Source of the DNA: Cucumis sativus
Lineage: Eukaryota > Streptophyta > Magnoliopsida > Cucurbitales > Cucurbitaceae
Reading direction: 5' to 3'
Length of the DNA: 64,000 bases
Assembly (NCBI RefSeq): GCF_000004075.3
Contig: NC_026658.2
Location: 8,804,001-8,868,000 of the forward strand
Below, piece after piece: positions 24,219-37,431 of this stretch (its first letter is position 1; each line of letters begins with the position of its first letter). The notes beneath the pieces were generated by a model, which saw only the letters and a list, made by a program, of their open reading frames with translations, was not told the DNA's origin and made no database searches. Made by a program: the position numbers and the translations under genes.

Positions 24219-25715
24219 CTAAGCAGCACCCCTCTCGGCATCCTCCAACAACAATGCCTTTACGGTGGGTTTAGCCAACAGATCGGTGTGCTCTTGGAAT
24301 GGAGATTTGGTGAAGCGAGTCTCCCTCCAGAACTCGGGCGTCAGGAAACCATAGGTTTTCAATAGACAATCAAAGGTAGCCTGCCAAAAAGAACACTTGT
24401 AACAACAGACAAAAACCAAATCTGACTTACTATCTAACAGATCGAACAATCTTACACTCCAGTTGAAGTTGAAGTTAAACATAAACAAATAGCAAAGCAC
24501 ATAAATTAAATGTTCGTGTGACTAAACCCACTTTTAGAAGAAACAAACTTTTATCAATGGTTTCTCATGCACTGTCTATTGGCATGCAATTTCACTATAA
24601 ATTCATTCTATGCGATCTCATCACAAGAAATCACTGGAACTCTCTAATTTAACTATTCTAAACACGAACTCAACTACACCAACAACTGTATTGCATTTAC
24701 AAAATGCATCCAACCTATAATTCTTACAAAAGGCAGCCCAGTAGTTTGCTTTAGATACAACTAATCCAGATTAAACTATCCAAAAAATTTAACATGAAAA
24801 TAATGTAGGCTAAAAAAAACAAAACACAAATCAATTTCACAAAATATATGCACACACAGACAGAAAAATCTAAACGAAACACAGCCCGATATCCATAATC
24901 AACCACGAATAGACTGCTATTCACGATGTCACAACCGAGCCTAAGTACAAATCTGAATTCAGAGTGCCCGAAATGACATAACACAGCATATTATACTGAT
25001 AATAGACACCATAAATTCCAGTGAACAGATGATATAGATATTGCACCATATTACAATATACCTTCACAAAGTTTCCAAGTGTCTTAGTGGATCCCCTTGA
25101 GGAAGTGAAAACATCCTCAATACCAGCGAATTGAAGCACCTTCTTGGGAACCCTAGCAGCAACAATACCAGCACCACGAGGAGCAGGAACCATACGGACG
25201 GTGACAGAGCCACACTTTCCGGTGACCTTGCAAGGAACAGTATGGGGTTTACCAATCTTGTTACCCCAATAACCCCTCCTAACAGGGATCACCGACAACT
25301 TAGCCAAAATAATCGAGCCACGAATAGCAGTCGCCACCTCTTTGCTGCACTTAACTCCCAATCCAACATGGCCATTACCGTCGCCAACGACAACGAAGGC
25401 CTTAAACCTAGTTCTTTGACCAGCCCGGGTCTGTTTCTGCACAGGCATGATCTTCATGACCTCATCCTTGAGGCTAGGGCCAATGAGAGTATCAACGATC
25501 TGATGCTCCTTGATTGGGAGAGAGTGGAGGTAAATCTGCTCCAGTGATTGAATCTTACCTTCCTTAACAAGACGGCCAAGCTTGGTGACTGGAACCCACT
25601 TCTCCTCTTCTTCACGGCGGCCAGCACGACGGCGTCCACGGCCACGGTCGCCACCACGGCCTCTACCACCGAAGCCTCTGCCAAAGCCGCCGCGGTCTCC
25701 TCCTCGTTCAGCCAT
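24219..25715 (-). CDS. RPS2: 40S ribosomal protein S2 (uS5)
   Basis: Two coding exons, 25062-25715 and 24219-24380, split between codons (phase 0) by a GT-AG intron of 681 bases, give 271 residues. The N-terminus is an RGG-rich tail of [15 protein letters not shown] type, typical of eukaryotic S2. Then come the S5 N-terminal RNA-binding domain (about 75-140, including the [15 protein letters not shown] motif) and the S5 C-terminal domain (about 155-225, [18 protein letters not shown]). Exon 2 supplies the tail with [11 protein letters not shown]. Length is close to Arabidopsis RPS2 (about 280). The protein sits at the mRNA entry side of the 40S subunit and helps decoding accuracy. It neighbours the SAP gene as in Arabidopsis. 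Confidence 0.97.
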
Positions 25716-25779
25716 GATAAATGGTTATTGAAAAAGCTGCAGGGAAAATGAGAATGACCGGAGGTTTGAGAGAGTGTGA

Positions 25780-25970
25780 GGATGAAAAAACCCTAAAGAA
25801 GGAATTTATATATGGGGAGTTAGGGTTTGATGGGTTTCGCTTTTAAATGAACCGATTGCGGACCAAATGTGATCCAGGCCCAGATAAAGAATCCGAACTG
25901 GTCCAGCCCATCAGAAGATAATTGAGTTAGCCGAATTGAAACTAGGCCCAAACAGTGTGGCCCATAATTG
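25780..25970 (-). promoter_or_regulatory. RPS2 promoter: TATA box, telo-boxes and site II motifs
   Basis: Between the RPS2 start codon and 26.0 kb the sequence has AAACCCTAA at 25788-25796 on the plus strand, TTAGGGTTT at 25820-25828, and a TATATAAAT-like box on the minus strand at about 25804-25812. Four GGCCCA or AGCCCA sites (TGGGCY on the minus strand) lie at 25877-25882, 25905-25910, 25945-25950 and 25959-25964. Telo-box plus TGGGCC/T site II is the known promoter code for plant ribosomal-protein and cell-cycle genes. Confidence 0.75.
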
Positions 25971-26561
25971 AACTTGAAATGAGAAATGGGTTTAACTACA
26001 AACAATATAGGCCGAAATGTACTCTAACGGTCTTATACGTTGAAGAACAAAATTTTTCATCCTCCATTAATCTCTATCGGTCTAATGATTAAAACAAAGT
26101 GTGTTTATTATATAGTGCCAATGTATAAAATTTATGCATTCGTCGGTAGAATTAAAACTCAAATAATTAAGCACTCGATAGCACACTCATCTTCTTTTCC
26201 TTTAATTTCATCTTTTTCCTTTTAATAACTTTTTTTTTTCTTTTCTTCAATAATTAACCTCAAAAATTAACTTATTATTATTCTTATTTTCATTTTCAAC
26301 GATAAAGCAACAAAAAATTTAGTATCAATATGTGATTGAAGAAGAGAGTAGGAATTTGTGGGAATTACAACAGCAACTAAAGTTTAGTTCTATAAAAGTT
26401 GAGGGACCAAACAGCAAATATTTTTAACTTATTGAAGTCTGATTAAAGTTGAAAAAGATACAAAATAAAAAGTTGTTTGGGTATTTGATACAAAGCATAA
26501 AGCCAATAAGCCATTACCACTATTCAATCTCTTTTGTTTCTCTTTACAATATATATTCAAA

Positions 26562-26846
26562 ATGAGGGCAGCTCCACCAAATGCAATCAAGCTCGACGGT
26601 CAAATGCAGCTGCTGCCGGAGCCACCCGCGGAGCCATCCCACTCCACTCGTCACTCCCTCCACACGCTCCTGGTGCTGCTGGCGGCAATCACCATTTTAG
26701 GTGTCATTGCTCGAGTTTTCGCTCGCCTTTGCGGTGGAGGAACTGATGACGACAACATTGAAGGTTGGGTTCAAACAAGGTGCAACAGCTGCATTGACGG
26801 CAGCAGCCCCCCTCCGTCGCAAGTGGCGGAGGAGGAGAAGAAGTGA
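26562..26846 (+). CDS. Small single-pass membrane protein, 94 aa, unknown function
   Basis: An uninterrupted 94-residue frame begins at the first ATG after a TATATATTC-type stretch. The N-terminus is polar and proline-rich (to about residue 26), one hydrophobic span follows (LLVLLAAITILGVIARVFA, about 35-54), and then a Cys/Gly patch (LCGGG), an acidic stretch (DDDN) and a conserved-looking C-terminal motif GWVQTRCNSCIDG, with a charged end (EEEKK). GC content is higher than in the flanks, as in a real coding exon. I do not recognise the family by name. The Cys pair after the membrane span could bind metal or form a disulfide. It is read away from RPS2 on the opposite strand. Confidence 0.7.
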   Translation: MRAAPPNAIKLDGQMQLLPEPPAEPSHSTRHSLHTLLVLLAAITILGVIARVFARLCGGGTDDDNIEGWVQTRCNSCIDGSSPPPSQVAEEEKK

Positions 26847-26849
26847 GAT

Positions 26850-28996
26850 CAGGCGGGTAGAATAGTAATTAATTTCCAGGTTTTTTTCTTTAAGAATTTG
26901 GAATTTTTGTGTGATTGTATCGTAATGTAATGTAATGTAGCAGAAGGATTTCATGTGCTTTCCTTTCCTTCATTTTCCCATTCTTCTTCTATTATTTTCC
27001 CTTTAAAATTTAAACTTTAACCCAATCTAGACTTTAAATCTTCATACGTATTAAAATCTAAATTGATACCATTAATTTGGGGTTTGCATTGAAATAATAA
27101 TTAAATTAAAAGTACACAATGAAACCCAAATTCAAAGGCAAAATGAGAGAAAGGGGAAAAAGAAAAGTTTGGAAGTGAAGGGTTCCCCAAATTTCTTAAA
27201 ATTTGGTACTTAAAATGCATTTGAATTTCCACTTTTGCAAAAGCTGTCTTCTTTATAAGCAGCTTTCATTTCTTAATATTATTCCTTTTGACAACATATC
27301 ACTATTTCAAACTATTATTGGTTTATGTTACAACTTACAAGGGTACAATACAAATGATGAACTCAACTCATTCACCATCCTCCACCTACAATTGTTTCAA
27401 CCACAACAATAAATCACCATCCAATCAAGTCTTGATTGGGTTGTTTTATTGATGCAAACCTCACGTCTTTGAACTCTACTAAAACGAGCACCATGTTTTT
27501 TCTCTTTTATTGTTGGTGTTCAATCATCTATCTCAACAATTGTTGTACTTAAAAAAGGAGAAGAAGTTTCTAAGAACGTTAAGTTTTATTTCTAACAAGT
27601 TTATGAAATTTAAAATGCGTTGGATGAGTCATTAAAAACTTTCATTTTTTAATTGAGTGTCTATATTTTCTTTTTTCTTTATATGGTTTAATTGTGCATC
27701 TAGTTGGTTTTTGACTTATTTTACACTTCTAAATTTACTGATCTAATAAATACAAAATAAAATGTTTACAGTTAGATTACACATAAAAATCATTTTTAAA
27801 TCTAATGTAAGAAAAAATAGCAACAACATTCAAAATTCAAAATTTAGAAACTTGTTAGAGAGTTAATTCAAGAATCAATTATCTAAACTTTTATGCTTGT
27901 TTTTTTTTTTTTTTTCTCTTTACTACAACAATTAAGGCTATTTGAGTCTCAAACTTCAAGAAAAGAAATACATTCTAATTACAAATTACAACATAACTAT
28001 CCGTTTAATCACAATCTATTAAATTACAAATTTAATCCTTATAATTCAAAAAAAAAAGTTAGATTGTAGACTTTTTTATTTATAATTATAACTTGGTTCA
28101 TATGATTTAATAAAATAGTCTATGGTAAGGAGTATTTGTGCAAGGTTTATCAAAACATAAAGAATACACATAAGATTTGATTAGTACTAAATTTCAAAAA
28201 TTAATTTTCTGTCAATCATATTGTTGTTATATTGTTATTATTAAGACCAAGTTTTTAAATAAGCATAATATTTAAACCAAGTGATATGCATCTTAGGGTA
28301 ATCCTTGAGAAAAGAAAAGAGAGTCATGTCCTAATTGCATGATTATTATTATTTATTTTGGACAAATATTTGAAGATATTGAAAAACAAAAAATCCTGCT
28401 TTGAATTTAGAACGTGAGAACGGGCACAAAAGAAGGATCTTCTCTAATTTAAGCCTCCAATAATGGCTTTTGTAAATTCAAACTACCTTTCACTTTCTAA
28501 GGAACTTTTGAGCTTTTTCTTTCACTTTCTTTTGCTTTAAAACACACCTCCACTAACATATGATTCAAGACAAAAGTATGCAAAAAAGAGAATAAGCGTT
28601 AAATAATTAACCAGCATCACAGTTTATACTTAATACATGAGAAAGAAGAAGTAACAAACAAGTATCATCATGTGTCTTTATCAGTTTTATTTGTACATAC
28701 AAAGAACATTGAAGGGGGAGAGGGGAAAAAATTTGAAGAGATCAAGATCATCATCATCATCAACCTCTTTTGTAACTTCAAACTCTAAAACACAGCACCG
28801 AATAAAAATAAAATAAATTAAATAGCATCGTCGATAGATAAGCAAGGCTTGTACCTGCATTAGCTTCCGCATACCAATTCAGGGACGATTACAACAGATC
28901 ATAAATTGCCTAATCTGGATCAAGTTTTCGTTTGAGAATCTATTTGTTTCCTTTCTTCATCTTTTATCTGTCTGTATAAAATATAAAACTCCCTTT
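26850..28996. other. Intergenic sequence and CESA 3' flank
   Basis: The first 100-150 bases are likely 3' UTR of the small membrane protein gene, with an AATGTAATGTAATG run near 26922-26936. The rest is AT-rich with no gene seen. From about 28680 upward it is probably 3' UTR of the minus-strand cellulose synthase gene; a donor-like GTACAAGCC near 28855 is unconfirmed. Confidence 0.4.
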
Positions 28997-31900
28997 TTAA
29001 CAGTTGATTCCACACTGTTCGACATCAGGACCAGTTACCCGAGTTGTGAAGGGATCGATCCGAACCCATAAAAGGGAGAAGATTGAGGCAAGGAGGATAG
29101 ACCATACAACCACGATTGTGGGTGTTCGGTTCTGGCGACCCATCAGACCCTTAAGGAAGGGATACAGATGAATAATCACCCAGAAAGCGAAGAACAGTTT
29201 CCCGAAAAGGGGTCCCCAAGATTGATAACCACTGTTGATCGCATAAGAAATTCCAGCAACAACTCCAACTATGTTGATAATTAGGAGAGTAGTTGGGGGA
29301 ATCAGAAGAGTGGTCCACTTGAACATGTAGAGCTCAGCAAAATCTCCATCTTCGTCGGACGCTTTCGAAGTAACCGTGAAGTTTGTATCGATTCCAGCAA
29401 GAACTTTAAGAAGACCTTGGAAGACAGCGAAAAGATGGGCCGACACACCTCCAATAACCCAGAATTGTTCGTTTCTCCACCATTCATCGATTCCAACACC
29501 ACTCCATCTCATTTCCAGAATACCGGTAGCAAAGATGGAAAGAAAGAGAGAGATGAACCAGATGCTAGCAAGATTGCTGATCTGTAATGAAAGCACAAAC
29601 AACAAAGTATACATTGAGCAAAAGGATTATGTTTGCAGCACAGTTATTATACACTAAATGCATCTTTAACATAGAAATCACTGATTAACTATTGGATTCC
29701 AAAAAAAATATAATCCTTCTTACCTGAGGAATGATAAACTTTCCCGTGAGTAAACATATGGCAGGTAAGGTACAATAGGCAAGAAGAGGAATGGATGTTA
29801 TTGGATAAATGGTGGTGTTAACATAAGCAAATCTCTCAAGCCATTTCAACCGTCCACCATAACCGTACCATACAGGACAATGCCGACTGAAAAGAATTTC
29901 AACCGAACCTAACGCCCACCGAAGCACTTGGTTAAGACGATCAGAAAGATTAATGGGAGCAGATCCTTTAAATGCAGGACGGTCTGGGATGCAGTAGATT
30001 GATCTCCAGCCACGGGCATGCATCTTGAACCCTGTCAAAATATCTTCTGTGACGGAACCATAGATCCATCCAATCTGCACCACCAAATATTAACACATCC
30101 CTTAGTAATACAAAATTTCATCAAAAAATTATGAGCGCAAACAATGGTTGCTTCCAACATAAATTAATGGATTTAGAAGGAAATGAATTCGTACTTCACT
30201 TCCCCAGTCTGTTTTATCCTCGTATCCACAACTGATGACATGAATTGCTTCTTTAAGGAGAGATTCTGGAGTGGCAGATTGCGGCACACCACCATTTTCC
30301 ATTAGTGTGGAAGCAACAAATACAGCTGATTGACCAAACCTCTTCTCCAGGCTCATTTGCGACATTAGTAGTGATTTCTCGTCATCAAACCCAGCACCTG
30401 GATTGGATGATATATGGAAATTAGTACCCCATTTCAAGGTGCAAAGTAGAACGTTAGACTTGCGTAAAGACATCAAGAAGACTAAACAAGAACCAAAAAT
30501 TAGACTTGGAGAAAGATAAATAGTTCTCATTTAAAAGCACATTACAAAACTGGACTTACATGGAGAAAGGAGCAACATTATTTTAGATCGCTAAATTTAG
30601 TTAAAAATCTCATAGAAAGGAAAACAGATGCTAACAACTATGCATATAGAGAGCATATGCCTGGAAAATACTGCTAAAGCAAATAAATGAAAACTTTACC
30701 TTCAACTCCTTCCTCAATATCTTCGAGGTTGAATATTGGCACCGTGGGATCAACATTTTTACTAGATTGCTTCTTGTCAGAATCCTTTCTTTTTGACTTA
30801 GAACTTTTCTTTTTCGATTTCCCAAAGCAACTGGAGAATACCCCTGCCTTTTTATGCTTGGGCTTGAGTGGGGGCTCATAGCCGTACAGCGCAGTTCGAT
30901 TGAAAACACATCCCGTTCCCACATAAACTGGACCTTGGATACCATCCAAGCCTCGAAGATTGATCTATAAGCCACGTTAAATTTTAATAAATTAAATACA
31001 GGCCACCAGGACATCATGAAAGAAAATCTATTTAACAAAATACACAAATTCAGAACTGTGACTGAAGGTATCTAGACGAAGACAGCTAAACAAAACTTAC
31101 ATCAAAGAAAACAGTGTTTCGGTTGGCATATCGATCGTTTCTATCAATTCCATCAAACCTCTGAGGAAACTGAACATAGCAAACTGATTTACCAAGATTA
31201 GGATCCATCATAAAACACATAGCTTCCCGCAACGCCTTACTGTTGTTTATGTAGTGATCACAATCAAGATTTAACAAGAAGGGTCCGTTGGTAAGAACAG
31301 CAGATACGCGAACCTGAACAGAAGTGGATCATTCAAAGAAAGATATAGAAGTAAAGAGATGTTGAGAAATTTTCCAAAATCATCTACTCACAAGAGCATT
31401 CATAGCACCAGCCTTTTTGTGATGTTGGAAACCAGGACGCTTCTCACGAGAAACATAAACTAAACGTGGAAGCTCATTACCATCAGTATCAAGTCCTCCA
31501 CTGTGCCCTAAGAAAACCTGCAAATTTATAAAGAAACAGCACAATGAGACTGCAGTAATGTAATCAAAACAAGATTTAAGCAGCAATGAAGAACGATGGG
31601 CACTGAGACAGCAGTTTTAATTCCAAATGACGTACAGACCTGTATCATTCCCGGATGATCTCTCGTGTTATTTCCAGGCCATGGGGTGCCATCTTGCATG
31701 ACCCACCCTTCATCAGGAATTTTCTGTGCCTTAGCAACAAGTCCATTGACACGAATTTTAAACTCCTCGTATTCTCTCTGTAACACAGAAGAACAGTCAG
31801 TCAACTATGGGGATGATAAAAGGAACTTTAGTGTAATGTAGCCATAGAAAAGAAAGCAATATGGAAGGAATGGGATTTACTACCTTCATTGCTCTCCGCT

Positions 31901-34075
31901 CCTTCACAAATGATGGTTGAACCTTGTCCTTTAAGTAATCAATCTTCTGAGCAAAATACCACTCTGGTGCTCGTGGCTCAATGCTGTACTTCTTGCAGAA
32001 AGGAACCCATTTTCTAGCAAACTCTGAGGTTTCGGACAAAGCTTCAAATGTTAACATAGCAGCTCCATCATCAGATACGTAGCAAGAAACTTTATCAACT
32101 GGATAGTCCACAGAGAGAATTGATAGGACTGTATTGGCAGTGACAAGGGGAGGTTCTTTCAGAGGGTCGACAGTACTGACAAATATGTCAACAGCAGCCA
32201 ACTGAGATGGCTCTCCTTCACGATCATATCTGCAAACCACAAATATTGAGATTAAAATTTCAAGGTAAGGACAAACATAGAAGTGAAAATTGCTCATAAT
32301 GAAAGCTAAAACCCAACCTCAGAGCAAGCCTATCAAGATATGTCTCACGATTAACCGGGAGCCATTTGGGGAACTGATCCAAAATCCAAGATATAGCAAA
32401 CCAAATCTCACAAATCACTGATATTAACCACAGAGCAAAGGCATTTGGAACTGGATTTGTAATCCGATAGTGCAAGAAGATGCAAAGAATAATAAGCCGG
32501 AGAACGATGACCATCCTATAAGGATTAATCCTAGAGGATGGAATAGAAACCTTCCTCGATAGAGGCTGGCGAGCTTCGTCATTTCTGCAATGCCAACAAA
32601 TGAGAATAACAGTTAGAAAGCAAGTACAAGAAAATAACATTTAGAAGATTATTCGAGTGGAGAGCAGTATCATGCAACGGTTGATTACTTGAGTATCAGT
32701 CACAGCGATTGATGGTATTTGAGCCAAAAAGCATAAATCCCATTTGCTATGTTGAAAACTAAAACGTATCCTTCTTCTTCGTGTAAAAGAAGATAAAAAC
32801 CAGAGCTTTCACGAAAGCAATATGACAGTTCAAAACATTGCTGATAATAAGTTTTTTCTTGTTTTGGTTCACACTCCTCACAGAATCATTTTACTCTTCC
32901 AAAATGCAGTCAACAGTAGTTACGCTGCGAAATGGTAGAAACTATATAAGAACAAGAGACCAAATGAAGCACTCACAGTAAAGAATCATCGATCACGACA
33001 TCAGTGCTGGCATCAAAATCGGCACCACCCCTCCCTTCAGAAGGTGCATGACTGACACTCATTGGCGGCACACTCTTGTCTTGCTTCACCTTCCAACTAT
33101 CTATTCTCTCCTTCCAGGCCACATTGCCAAACCTAGCCGATCCCGAGTCTCTTGATTGATCCATAATTCTATAGTTAGCTGCCAATTATCAAACAAACAT
33201 TTTAAAAGAACCATCATGACAAAGTTTACTTTCCTTCCCATACACATTTCCCAGACATAGAACCACCGAACCCCTTAAATTTATTGTAAGAGGTACCAAC
33301 TATATGAGCTTACCCCGGCTCCCGCTTTCAGGAGAGGCCATGGACAGCCGCTCAGGAGATGCAGCTGACAGTTCTCCAGAAACCTTAAGCACAGAGAATA
33401 CCATAAAACCACCAAATTCAATTCCAAGTCCAACAAACAGAAACATAATTGAATCAAATAAAGTAAACCACTAGATCAACTTACAGATCGTCCAGTGGTG
33501 AGCAAAGGAATGTGATTAAAAGATCCCTCTTTATCATAATTAGTATCCCAGCTAAGGGTGCGCTCTGGCATCTTATGATGCCTTTCTTGTGCCCCTCCCA
33601 CTCCATTGCCATCACCATCTTCTACTGCCTCACCAGTAACAGGAGGACTTCCTAAAAACAAAGAAACAAACCGATCCATCCCATTACCATCAAATGTTCA
33701 AGAAGTACAAAAACAAAATCAAACTAAAAAAAAGTAGATTGGATCGAATCAAAACCTTTATGCCACTTGTATTTAGTCTTGCATTGAGGGCAAGACTGAT
33801 TCCCATCTTTCCTCTCGTACTCATAACATGGACGGCAGACCGGAAATGCACAAACATCACACGCAACAAACGGCTCGCCGTCGGCCGTCGTGCCAACGGA
33901 ATCACTGCAGATCTGACAAACCTGGCCGCCCCCAATCTGTTTCGACGGTTTCTGAAACAAAAAAAAAAAAAAATAAATCATCAAATCACAAGAACCCAGT
34001 TAGAAACAGAAGATAAGAACAAAATTGAGAAATGGGAAAGAGTTAAATTACCCCAGGATTAGTATCGACCTCCAT
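28997..34075 (-). CDS. CESA3: Cellulose synthase catalytic subunit, CESA3 class
   Basis: Fourteen coding exons give 1,050 residues: 34052-34075, 33756-33951, 33485-33651, 33314-33383, 32977-33178, 32318-32584, 31884-32229, 31640-31777, 31392-31517, 31101-31313, 30700-30964, 30195-30397, 29724-30074 and 28997-29581. All are GT-AG and phases agree. The enzyme adds glucose from UDP-glucose to beta-1,4-glucan at plasma-membrane rosettes. It has an N-terminal RING-type zinc finger (about 20-66, CQICSD...[20 protein letters not shown]), a variable region, two membrane spans (about 255-305), the catalytic loop with Asp in SDDG (about 362), DCDHY (about 529) and VTED (about 750), QVLRW (about 788), then about six C-terminal spans. 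The end, [13 protein letters not shown], and the insert GAGFDDEK favour the primary-wall CESA3 class over CESA1 or CESA6. Arabidopsis CESA3 is 1,065 aa. No lesion is seen. Confidence 0.96.
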
Positions 34076-34470
34076 GGCTGCTAGTCCAGTCGAAGATCGT
34101 AATGGGTGTTAAGCAAAAGAAGCAGCAGTGAAAGGAACAACTCTGGATTACTTCATGGAAACTCAAAGTTGGAGATGGAAAAATGGGGATCTGGAGACGT
34201 GAGAGGGCAAAGTGAAATGGGGATTGGTTAAAAATGGAGAAATGTGTGAAGAAGAAGAAGATGAAAGGAATTTATGGGTCAGAAAAGCCACCGACGCTGA
34301 GACAACACAGATCCAATCCAACCTCTCTCAGTCTTGTTGTTGAATTTCTTTCTTTTCTTTTACTTTTTCTCAGTGAAATTTTTCTCACCATTTTCAATTA
34401 TTCTCTTTCTCAATCTTTGATTTTGATTGGGATATTTTCATACTCACTGCTCCAATAGTACGGTAGAAGA
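34076..34470 (-). promoter_or_regulatory. CESA3 leader and proximal promoter
   Basis: On the minus strand this is a pyrimidine-rich leader-like sequence containing TTCCTTTCACTGCTGCTTC just before the ATG. No leader intron is obvious. The transcript start is not determined. Confidence 0.4.
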
Positions 34471-37431
34471 AGGAACCATCCAAGTGAACTTTTTTGGATT
34501 AATTTATACACTAAATTTTTACTAAATTCAGATGGGTTTTTTTAAAAAGGAAATGTGAATTATCCACAAATGTGGAACTCTCCATGTTACAAATGTCCAT
34601 GAAAATATCATCACAATCAATTTTACATTAACAATAACTTAACTAAATATACATTCAAATTCAAAGTAATATAATGAAAGAAAATCAAATTTAAATTCAT
34701 ATTTCAAAACAATACATTTGGCTTCCCATTCTTTTAACAATCATCATTCTTTGTTGATTATCTTTAATAATTTATTTTCTTTCTAACGTGACAATAAAAA
34801 TGTCTTTTCATCCTCCACCTCAATTAGAATTGGTGATAATATAGAAATATTGATAGAAATACTTTTTTTTTTGTTAGGATTAATTGAATCTCTTTTAAAT
34901 GGTCTATTGAAACTTATTGTTTGGATACATTTTTTAATTCCATTTTCTAAAAGGATAAAATATTTGCTTGCACTTAAATCTAACTTTTCTTTTTGTGCCC
35001 TTCAATACTTTTTCTATTTGACTAAGAATCTAAGATTGATAGATGATTGCATGTTCCACAAGTATGTATCATTTATTGGATGTAAATGTATAGTTTGACT
35101 TGGTAGTCGAGCAAGAGTTACTTAGTATTTTATACCCATCATGTCACGTCTCGTTCAAATCCTCTTCATGCAACTAAGAAAGATGTGTGACCGTCTAGAC
35201 ATTCTATTTGTATCTCTCTATGAGATGACACATAGAACGCCTAATGAGGGGATTAAATGAGCGTCAAAATTTAATGTGAAAGAGTTCAATTGCAAAATAC
35301 AAAGATTTCATTGATAGTGGATCAAAAATACATTAAACACGAGTACCACCCTTCTCGAGTTCAACTTAAGGTTTTTAAAATAACAATCTTGACACCTTTC
35401 GCCTAACTCTACATGTTATGTGATTTGGCAGTGGTTACTATTGAGTGATGTGTTCAAAGGGCACGTCAGACAATCAAGGCGGCATGTTCGATGCTAGATG
35501 TCTTTCTCTATCGGGGGAAGAGAGAATAAAACAAAACATTTGAAAGGTTAAACAAAAAACGTCTAGTAAGTGTGGTTGTTTAGAGTTCTAAAAATGTGTG
35601 AACTTAGAGGTCCATTGTTTATGTTTTTGAAAGTTTTAAGTCATGTATTATATATGGGTTGTTTTTAAATATTGTAAAATAAACTAAAATATTTTTTAAA
35701 AAAATAACAAAATTTCACAATTTATCACAAATAAGCACCGATAGAAGTTTACTATTGTCTATCACTGATAAATTCTAAATTTTTACTATATTTTGTAAAT
35801 ATTTTCACCAAATTTATCATTTACAATAATTTTCCTAAATATTAAAACTAATAAATTAAATTAATACAACTGTAAAAGTTAATTACCAATTAAAGTTTAA
35901 TAGTTAGATTGTTACGCTTTTTGAAATAAATAATTTTTACCATATCACAAACATCATTTAGAGGTGAAAAGCTCTTATAACCCAACATTTACTAACATCT
36001 ATCTTAATAAACGTTGTTAAATTCAACGAAAAAGATAAATCGAAGATGGATGAGACTTCAGTTGTAATTATTTTATTTGCATCTTTTTCAAATACAATGG
36101 TCGAATATTTTGTCAAAATTGAGAATAGAAGATGAACTCATTGAAAATATAAAGTTAAAGAAGATTTGTGTATAATGAGTAGAATCTGAAAGAAAAGTTT
36201 AGAGTATAAAATGGTGTTTGTTATTTTTAATTGTATACAATTAATAATGAATGATGAATATTGGAGAAAGGTGTAAGGGTGTGGAAGTAAAAAAGAAAAG
36301 GAGAGTGAAAGTTGAAGAGGAATGAATAAAAGATGGGGTGAGGTGGAAGAAGAAGAATGGTTAGTTTGGTAGTTGAGAGAGTGGGAGAAGGAGAAGGAGT
36401 GACCGACAGAGGAAGGAGAGTTATATGGGTGGGCGCGTGTGAATGACTTTGTGAGTTGGAAGGTGAGGCGTAATTGGGTGCGTTGCTCACCAACCGGAGA
36501 GAGAAATAAGAAACAAATTGGAAATATTTGTGTAATATACAAAATAAAATAGCATGTGCATATTTTCATATTTGTCACTTTGTGTCGGTGATGAGTTGGA
36601 AATAGCTATACATATAATTTAAGTTTGTTTAATAAATTTGTTAAATTACAACTTTAGTTTAGGTCGTTTCATGAAAGTTAGAGTTTAGCATATAGTTTGA
36701 TAAAACCTCATTCATTATGGTTTGACAATTTTTATTAATAGTTCTTACAAGCGATACTAATCTCTATGATTTCTATCAAATCAAAAGGATTAAGTTTTTG
36801 TTATAAATCATAGAGACTAAATTCTATCATTTTAAAACTGTAGAGACCAAATTTTTAATTTAACCTAAATTTTTACATAATTATTATTAGGAGTTTTTCA
36901 AGAATAATGAAAAGAACCCATTACACTTGATTTTGCCATAAAGTGTAACTAGTTTGTTCATTTTGTTACTTTTGACAATTCTCCTTATTATTTTGTATTA
37001 TTATATAATTTATAATATAATATATAATGCGCATTATATTAAAAAAATGAATTGTGTTTATAACATGATATATTGTATTTTAAAAGTTAATTTACATAAA
37101 TGTAACAACATTCCAAAATATTTAGGACTCATATAACAAAATAAAAAGTCTATGAAATCGGTCATTTTTTTAAATATTCCAGGTTTGCTCTTGCCTCTTT
37201 TGAATTTTGCGCGACTTCAATTTCTTTCTTTTTCCTTTCCATCTTCTTCACAGTGGTGTTCTCCTTCTCCTTTTTATGCAATTTTTATTTTTTTTTTTTT
37301 ATATCATGATCATTGTTCTACTATCATTATTGTTCTTTTTCATTATACTTCTACTGTTATTATCTTTGTTTTCAATCAGTCATCAATCTTATATAATTTT
37401 TTCAATGTGTCATGGACAGAGATGAACTACA
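34471..37431. other. Intergenic sequence with repeat remnants
   Basis: No gene is supported. It includes a small TCTATCA/TGATAGA element at about 35690-35830 and a pyrimidine-rich, minus-strand leader-like block at 36240-36500 that leads into no visible coding sequence. Confidence 0.45.
35690..35830. repeat. Second MITE-like copy with TCTATCA/TGATAGA core
   Basis: It contains 'ccgatagaagtttactattgtctatcactgata' flanked by 'aacaaaatttcac' and 'ttttactatattttgtaaat', matching the pattern of the copies at 1471 and 62010. Confidence 0.45.

Noticed and set aside
25131..25547. A 138-codon plus-strand frame opposite RPS2
   Set aside because: It is a shadow of the RPS2 coding exon on the other strand. 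The minus-strand translation is unmistakable uS5.
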